Positions 31,257 to 37,255 of a DNA stretch of 37,255 nt are shown here, piece by piece. The stretch lies in the NCBI GenBank assembly GCA_019828545.1, contig JACVRA010000495.1, positions 1 to 37,255 on the forward strand, written 5' to 3'. Numbering within the stretch: the first letter of the stretch is position 1; the number at the start of each line of letters is the position of its first letter. This DNA is from Paracamarosporium sp. OC-R06-R3 (taxonomy: Eukaryota > Ascomycota > Dothideomycetes > Pleosporales > Didymosphaeriaceae). The translations under genes were made by a program, and so were the position numbers. The notes under the pieces are model-generated. The model worked only from the letters and a program-made list of their open reading frames with translations. It ran no database searches and had not been told where the DNA came from.

Positions 31257-32502
31257 GTAATTGTATAAGTGTTGCAATTCTTCTTGAAAACATCCTTTTG
31301 ATTTGATAGCGTAGTCATATATATATTGATAGTTATTGGCATCTATGCTTGTAGGATGAGGAGTAGAGATTGACTTTGAGTAGGTTCATAAAGACACTTA
31401 AACTCTTAGAAGCTGAACATGTTGTAGTGAGGCTATAAACGCGAAACTTTATATTTAGACAAGGGACCTACTGCCCATGCTTTTTGTGATATAAATGAAA
31501 TGGTAGATTAGACAAAACGGGGAGCTGGGACTTACCGGTATAATCCCTCGTCACTCCTTCGAAGCTCCTCTTGGCCTTCCCATGATATAAGCCGATTGTG
31601 GTCTGTGTAATTCTATGAATACCCTCAATTTCCTTGATATTATCGATCTACGCGTTTGGTTGTGCCTATCCAGTGTTTGAATCGCCACTTCCACCAATCA
31701 TCTGAATTTAGGACGTAGATCCAGACTTAATGCACAGTGCACAGGTGATTTACATCTTGTAACTTGTGAATTAAAGGCAAATCCTTTCCAACATTCTATC
31801 ATTCTTCAAATACGTTCATTTGTTCATTCGCGTGTTACATAGTCTCGGGATTACGGACAGAGCCTTTTCAACCTTTCAATAGCCTGTCGCGACTGCTATA
31901 ACCTTTTCAAAGAGCTATTCTGTCCCGGGAACACGAGAACTGGTATGGCGAGTCCTCGTCTACTTACAGTGTTCGCAACGATCACTCTACCACTCCAGAT
32001 GTGAACAATGTTCCTGTGAACTCCACGGAAGTGTTGAACGCTATGTTCACAAAATCGCTCAAACTGAGTACCACTGCAGAGTAATCGTGATTTCGGCCAT
32101 ATCATGTTGCAGTGTGCTTCAATTGGATATTACTAGAGGTCAATGACCCGAGAAGCTGGATTAAACCTGCGAGTCTGCCGATTTGGTCTTTCGGTCTATG
32201 ATGTATCCGTTGAAGTTGATGGTCTTCCAAGAAATGTGATACAATCGTGTCTTTGCCGTTTGGAAGTGATGTTGATATCTCTGTCTTCTAAAAGAAGATT
32301 CTAGAAAACCAGTATTCCAAACCCTCACTTATTCCTTCTCAATTCAGCTAGCTGCTCTTGTTATCAGAACTATCCCTAATCCAGTCAAACCCAAAATGAG
32401 CCTATATCCAGAAATGCATCCTTGTGTATATCTGTTAACATTAAGGGCACGTGTCTACATACACCTCTGTACACGTTTCTCCAACGCATTCCCATCTCAC
32501 TC
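31257..32502. other. unassigned AT-rich region
   Basis: I see no gene on either strand. Short open frames (for example 31896-32105 minus) have no motif. It separates the relic zone from the cupin gene. Confidence 0.45.
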
Positions 32503-33086
32503 CTATAGCTTACTTGTCGCCTTCTCCTCCCTACCCTTCAACCCTGGGTGTTGTGTAATAATTGGCCGCGTGACCGCGAAAAAGGCGACTCCCCCGCTCT
32601 TACTGCTAAACTGGCATTTGCTGCCTACATGGAAGAACGCGAAGTCGCCTGCTACCAAGTGGTGCGTGACGCCTGTGGCTTCATCCAGAATATCGATCTG
32701 GCCTGACAGAACGTATTTGGTTTCCTCGTAGGTGTATGGTGGGATGTTGCGGGTGGGACCGGGCTGGATCCGGTAGAAGCCAGAGGTCAGGTAGGAAGGA
32801 TTGTCTTTGGTTTCGGTTCGGACGCTGTGGGGCGGTTAGACGATTGGTGAATTCGGTTGGGAAGGTGAAGTAGGAAAAGTGAAGACAGGAGAGAGTCCCC
32901 GGAAAGGAAGGGGGCGACGTACGAGTGGAAGTCTGCGACGATCGCGCTCTCACCCTCAGGGATGGGAATGTATTCGTGGCCTGCGCCTTTAATGATTGTG
33001 AGGGGGACGGCTTTTTGAGAAGACACTTGAGAGTTGTAAGCATATATATTCAATGTTATAAGACCCCCCTCCGCACTTCACTTACT
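32503..33086 (-). CDS. small cupin protein, EutQ-like
   Basis: The best model has exons 33086 (one base, the A of ATG), 33025-32923 and 32824-32503, giving 141 aa (426 nt). The introns are 33085-33026 (60 nt, GTAAGTG ... CAAG) and 32922-32825 (98 nt, GTACGT ... CCACAG). The protein begins MSSQKAVPLT and has IIKGAGHEYIP, then a single cupin barrel: GFYRIQPGPTRN, PYTYEETKYVLSGQIDI, HHLVAGDFAFFHVGSK and FFAVTRP. It resembles fungal proteins annotated as ethanolamine-utilisation EutQ-like cupins; their reaction is generally unknown. Cupin metal positions are only partly clear: Glu in YEET is present and histidines are few, so catalysis is uncertain. The start is chosen because no in-frame ATG exists in exon 2 before SSQKAV, while splicing at perfect signals creates one. 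No evident link to the PKS genes. Confidence 0.75.
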
Positions 33087-34440
33087 GATTAATTGTGCGT
33101 GCTGTGCGACGTGTAGATGCGATGCCAGAAACTCAGAAGCGGTCGCTGGATGTTAAATGGGCTTATGCTTGGACCATGTATGCCACACAAGCCCGCTGTT
33201 AGCAATTGTCCCCTCTGTTGGTGAGCATTGCGACATCTTCTCCTCGCCGTGATATATGTCCGCATTGGGCAAGCCGTGCCGGACGCCCAAGCGTAGATGA
33301 ATGGACCTGGACTCGGTTCCCCACAAGCTCAAAACGACCTCTACTCCGCCAATCGATGAAGAATGCGACATTCGAATGAGATCTTGCATGACTGGATCAT
33401 GACATCGTTGTGCGAGCGGCTCAAAGGAAGAGGAAGGGGAAAGCGGAAGACTAGTGCGGCTCGAGCACATCTGAACGTTCATTTTAGTACCTTGTGCCAC
33501 CATCATTGTCAAAACACTCATAACGCGACATGACATTAGGTCATTTTGACTCCAATATTGAGAGCTCTCATGCGCATCACCGGTGCATGGCCGTGGCAAG
33601 CCCGTTGGATTTCCATAGCAGCTGACACGGCATGTTAAGCCTTTGTCGCATCTCGAACCCGTCGCGGTTTGCGATTGACATTGACCAGTTACATCTCAAG
33701 CAGATATATATTAAGCTCGTCTCAGAAACGAACGAATCGCAGCTCATACGCCTGTTCCTGAGCTTCCATGACCTCCGTGACTTCAGGCTCGAGGTATTTG
33801 CGGGGAACGCCAGCGCCGCCAAAACGGCGGGGTCCGGTGCTCAGATGGCGTAACGGGTCTATCCCCCATAATTGACTACTGCTACAGAAATAAGAAGGAA
33901 AGTTGACTTCCGCATCTTTGCGCAACCTGTGCGTCTCTACTCAGCCAAATATTATGTCCAAAGGCGGAGCTAGGTATGATGCGACGCGGACAATCAGCCG
34001 CCCCGCCCAGCTCGCAACATCTGCCAAGCCTTTCATCGCTCTGCGAGTCACAAAGCAATGTGATGAAAGTTTGCCTCGCCGACACCACAACGCCCGTTGC
34101 ATTCGCCTTCAGACGTGTTCTTACTTCTCCACGCCGGCGAATACCCTACGGCGCCCTTCCTTCCCGCGCCGCGTTGGAGCCTCGCATACCTACCAGCGGC
34201 TGTTGCAGCGAAATGGCGAGGGTCAGGCGCGTCCACGGCAACGCCCCCGCAGGCCAGCAGGAAGCGCGACATTGGGCTTGACACACCAAGGGGCTTTTAA
34301 TTGCAGAGAGGCTGAACAGCCCGCGTCTAGCGGCAGTAGTTATCACTGTTCATCGTACGCGCATCACTGTTAGACACAGAATTCGAACGTAAAACGGAAC
34401 CTCGACAAACATCGGGCGACACAACATCAACATCATCAGT
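33087..34440. other. unassigned region
   Basis: Several overlapping open frames exist on both strands (for example 33153-33599 minus and 33903-34373 plus), but none shows a domain, signal peptide or convincing splice structure. The first bases would be the 5' UTR of the cupin gene. Confidence 0.4.
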
Positions 34441-35133
34441 CAATGCGACGTTGGGCCTGCGTGTGCTGTCTGTGGCTCCCCGCCTTCACTTACCGCACCT
34501 ACACAAGATGGCCTGGTTGACGGCCTGGTTGACGACACCGTTGGCTTTGTTCTGGACCTGATCGCTCCCGCGCAATTCTTGCCCATAATCTACCAGACTG
34601 ACGACAACAACGAATACGAGGTCGAACACAGGCGCCGCGGGATTGACTTAGCTGGTGAAACATCTGGTGCTCTCGTCCTGATGACAGCAGCAAGTACAAG
34701 ATCAAACACAAGCGGCGCGGCGCCTGCGACAGATACCTCGACTTCAGCGCTACGGGTGATATTTGCATCTTCCACATTTGCATATTCGTGGGTTCGTCTT
34801 CCCGCTGACGACATTGCAAGTGCTAATTCCGTTGCAGCTTCCAGCCAGCACCCATCGTCGTACGCACCTGAAGCCACAGCTGGTTCACCGCCTGCACTAC
34901 TTCGACTATGAAATCTCGACGAGACGCGCGTTGAGTATATGTTAGACTTGGATGCGGACAGGTATTATGCCGAGTCTGGGCTGTAGAATAAGTGTCGGTT
35001 TTGTAGGAAAGAGTACAATCTCAACCCTCTGCCCGATCTGTCGCGCGGAGCTTTGAAAGCAAAGAAGGATTGGATGAGATTGAAGCACGGTTTGCGCAGC
35101 AGCACCGCCCTTTCTTCTATACCCACGCCTTGA
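34441..35133 (+). pseudogene. possible zinc-binding protein relic
   Basis: One plus-strand frame reads through 34441-35133 with two stops (TGA 34909-34911, TAG 34984-34986). It has a CAVCGSP pair near the start, an acidic stretch (YQTDDNNEYEVEHRRRGID), and after the TAG a CRFCRKEYNLNPLPD motif, so two C-x2-C pairs that could together hold one zinc. Part of the middle reads better in another frame (HYFDYEISTRR near 34895), suggesting a frameshift. The family is not recognised and it could also be an intron-containing real gene that I have not resolved. Confidence 0.3.
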
Positions 35134-35495
35134 TCCCTACACACAACTCCCATATACGGATCTCCGCGGTTGTTAGTAAGCAATGGGGCGGGGCCTAGCG
35201 TTGTGCCGACAAATTCTCCCGCGCGGCTTTGTGTTTATCCTCCTGCAGGGGACCCCGCAGCACTGGTATGATGTTCGTCCAATGGCGACCCTGCCTTATC
35301 CAACTACCGAACTGTTCCGTACATCGCCTGATCTGTAGCTTTCTTTCGGCTTTGCTGCTAGGTAAATTATCACGGGTGTCCGGCGGAGGTTTAAATCGGT
35401 CGTCACCCCGCTTTGTTCCCTTCAGCTCAACCCTCAAAGAACCGTCGAATTAATCATTCCAACTTCTTTTCATTGTACAACTTTTCATTTTCATA
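35134..35495. promoter_or_regulatory. upstream region of the intradiol dioxygenase gene
   Basis: There is no supported gene. The final 60 bases before the ATG at 35496 are rich in pyrimidine runs (CTTTTCATT), as is common in fungal core promoters. Confidence 0.4.
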
Positions 35496-36530
35496 ATGGC
35501 AACAAACGGTACCAATGGCGTCAACGCTCCCAAGAGCAACACAAGCAAATTCGATCCAAACTTCACACAACATGTTATTAACCTGATGAGCCCCGAGACG
35601 AAACCCCGCCACAGAGAAATCCTTACCTCTTTAATCACCCATCTCCACGATTTCTGCCGCGAAGTAGAGCTCACACAGGAGGAATGGGTCATCGGTGTCA
35701 ATTACGTCAATGCTATCGGTCAGGCCTACCGAAAGAACCGCAATGAAGCATGGAGGGTGTGCGATATCCTTGGTGTTGAATCGTTAGTGCTTCCGCGTCC
35801 ATGATCGATTGACTGAACCCTTGCTAACAGCGATTTTGCCAACAGTCTCGTAGATGAGATCAACCACAAAGTTGTCACCGATGTCGACCACTCCTTGGCT
35901 CCTACGTCCTCTACCATCCTAGGACCTTTCTGGTCCCCCGAAACACCCTTCCGCGAGCTTGGTAGCAGCGTTGTCCAAGATATGCCCAAGGACGGAGAGC
36001 TTACATACTTCCACGGTGTCATCAAGGACGTTGATACAGGAAAGGGTATTCCGGGTGCCGTTTTCGATATGTGGCAAGCAAGCACCAACGGCAAATACGA
36101 CGTGTTTGATCCCGAGAACCAGACACGCCACAACCTCCGTGGCAAATTCCGCACCGATGAGAACGGCAAATTCTGGTTCTACTGCTTGAAGCCTACCGAG
36201 TACGCCATCGAAACCACAGGGCCCTCCGCCGAGCTGCTCAGGATAATGGGCCGTCACCCATGGCGTCCTGCTCACATCCACGCAATGGTCACGCATCCCG
36301 ATTACATCGATGTGACCGTACAATTATACCCCGACGACGACCAATACCTCGAGACAGACACTGTCTGCGCCGTCAAGGACGACCTTCTTTTGAATTTCAA
36401 GCCCGTCCAGAACGAACCCAATGGCGCAGTTCTCGAAGTTGAATACAATGTCCATTTGCTCTCCAAGAAGTACAAGCCAGACTCTTCTACGTTGATGCAA
36501 AATGCGAACCAGGACAATTTTGAATCATAA
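35496..36530 (+). CDS. intradiol ring-cleavage dioxygenase (catechol/hydroxyquinol 1,2-dioxygenase type)
   Basis: Two exons (35496-35782 and 35846-36530) around a 63-nt intron (GTTAGT ... branch GCTAAC ... CAACAG) give 323 aa. The join restores ILGVES-LVDEI. The N-terminal helical dimerisation domain is present (HREILTSLITHLHDFCREVELTQEEWVIGV, shown by the W-x3-V-x-Y pattern), then the catalytic beta-sandwich: STILGPFW, GVIKDVDTGKGIPGAVFDMWQAS, GKYDVFD, FYCLKPTEYAI and WRPAHIHAMV. The Fe(III) ligands expected in this family are visible: Tyr of GKYD, Tyr of PTEY, and both His of AHIH. It would open a catechol or hydroxyquinol ring between the hydroxyls to give a muconate-type acid. The loop after the second Tyr (AIETTGPS) departs from the common P-[IV]-P-x-DGP form, so substrate preference may be unusual. 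It lacks a signal peptide, so it is intracellular. Confidence 0.9.
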
Positions 36531-37255
36531 ACCTAGAAAATGATTCGAAGTCTGGTATTTTGGACGAATTTTAAGAAAGCGCCAGAAGATGTGGATGTGG
36601 ATGTTGAAGTCGTACTACTGGTAGCGAAGCTTGTGGTATTGGAACTCGTATCAAAACCAGTCGAACTTACAGTACCGAAAACTGATGAAGAAGACCTGCT
36701 TATGGAGCATGAAATATTGCGCTTTGAATCGACTGCGCAAGAAATCAGTCATTGTAGCCAATGCGTTGCGCCTTGCGTCGAAACTTGATATATATGACGA
36801 GCTGGATCCCAAGTGTCGAGACATCCTCGAGGATTAGATTCCACCACTTGTTTGTTACTATGGAATATCTGGGAAAGAGTTAGCGTGTAAAGATGTAGGA
36901 TATCGCTGATGCTTACCATCGCCTTTCCGTAGGCATCCGCACCTAATGATACATCACTTCTTCGCACCTGATGAACAAAATTTCCAATAATTGCATTAAG
37001 TATAATCTTGTTTGGTGCTTGGTGCACCTCCCAACCTGGGCAGCATAATTTTGTGGGTTCCTTCCGTTCGATGGATTACCGTTGCCGCTTGAGTCATGTG
37101 ACTCAGAAGCCGGTATCATTGTAAATACCTTGGCAGTAGCGCTATCTGTACATAATGTTACATAATCCCTAGGTTTATTATGTAAGAGGTTGAATCACGT
37201 CTACCTGGAACTAAGCATCATCATATCCCTCGCACCGATAACATCTCCCGTACAC
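36531..37255. other. 3' flank, no gene recognised
   Basis: Short open frames at 36540-36837 (+) and 36749-37027 (-) are present without motifs. The plus-strand frame ending at 36837 (LDIYDELDPKCRDILED) is acidic and could be a gene remnant, but nothing supports a call. Confidence 0.4.

Noticed and set aside
33153..33599. 148-codon minus-strand open frame
   Set aside because: Composition looks random, with no domain, signal peptide or splice support.

Overview
The window looks like nuclear DNA of a filamentous ascomycete (Pezizomycotina). The evidence is short GT-AG introns (about 46-98 nt, many with CTAAC- or CTGAC-like branch sites), modular iterative polyketide synthases, and fungus-typical families: 2EXR, SERAC1/NB-ARC/TPR NLRs, and an SGNH hydrolase fused to FG-GAP repeats. 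A Dothideomycete is only a guess. All exon structures below were assembled by eye from splice signals and frame continuity; no alignment or search was run.

Layout. (1) 252-4144 (-): a three-exon gene for a secreted 1260-aa protein with an SGNH esterase, about ten FG-GAP/VCBS repeats, and a Cys-rich plus hydrophobic tail resembling the tails of some fungal GH18 chitinases. (2) 5198-6055 (+): a 285-aa secreted six-cysteine protein of unknown function. (3) 6149-7003 (-): a broken 2EXR-domain gene. (4) 7524-25106: a compact polyketide locus. It holds a non-reducing PKS on the minus strand (SAT-KS-AT-PT-ACP-R, 2204 aa), a divergently transcribed FAD monooxygenase (440 aa), and a highly reducing PKS on the plus strand (KS-AT-DH-degenerate CMeT-ER-KR-ACP, 2399 aa). 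(5) About 25.7-31.3 kb: a graveyard of relics. It contains a repeat-rich coding remnant, an NLR-type STAND pseudogene, a CorA-like C-terminal fragment and a protein-kinase pseudogene, with many in-frame stops that are mostly TAG. (6) 32503-33086 (-): a 141-aa EutQ-like cupin whose ATG appears to be split by an intron. (7) 34441-35133 (+): a possible zinc-binding coding relic. (8) 35496-36530 (+): a 323-aa intradiol ring-cleavage dioxygenase.

How the genes may work together. The HR-PKS would build a reduced acyl chain and hand it to the SAT domain of the NR-PKS. The NR-PKS would extend it, cyclise it in the PT domain, and release it reductively as an aromatic aldehyde through the R domain. The FAD monooxygenase would then hydroxylate or dearomatise that product, following the logic known for sorbicillin and asperfuranone. 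The unusual feature is that neither synthase appears able to C-methylate: the NR-PKS lacks the CMeT normally found between ACP and R in its closest relatives, and the HR-PKS keeps only a shortened remnant with a ruined SAM motif. The predicted product is therefore an unmethylated alkyl-resorcylaldehyde or azaphilone-like scaffold. No transcription factor, transporter or P450 is visible, so the cluster is either minimal or has lost parts to the decayed flank. The dioxygenase 10 kb downstream could act on catechol-type products, but its link to the cluster is only positional.
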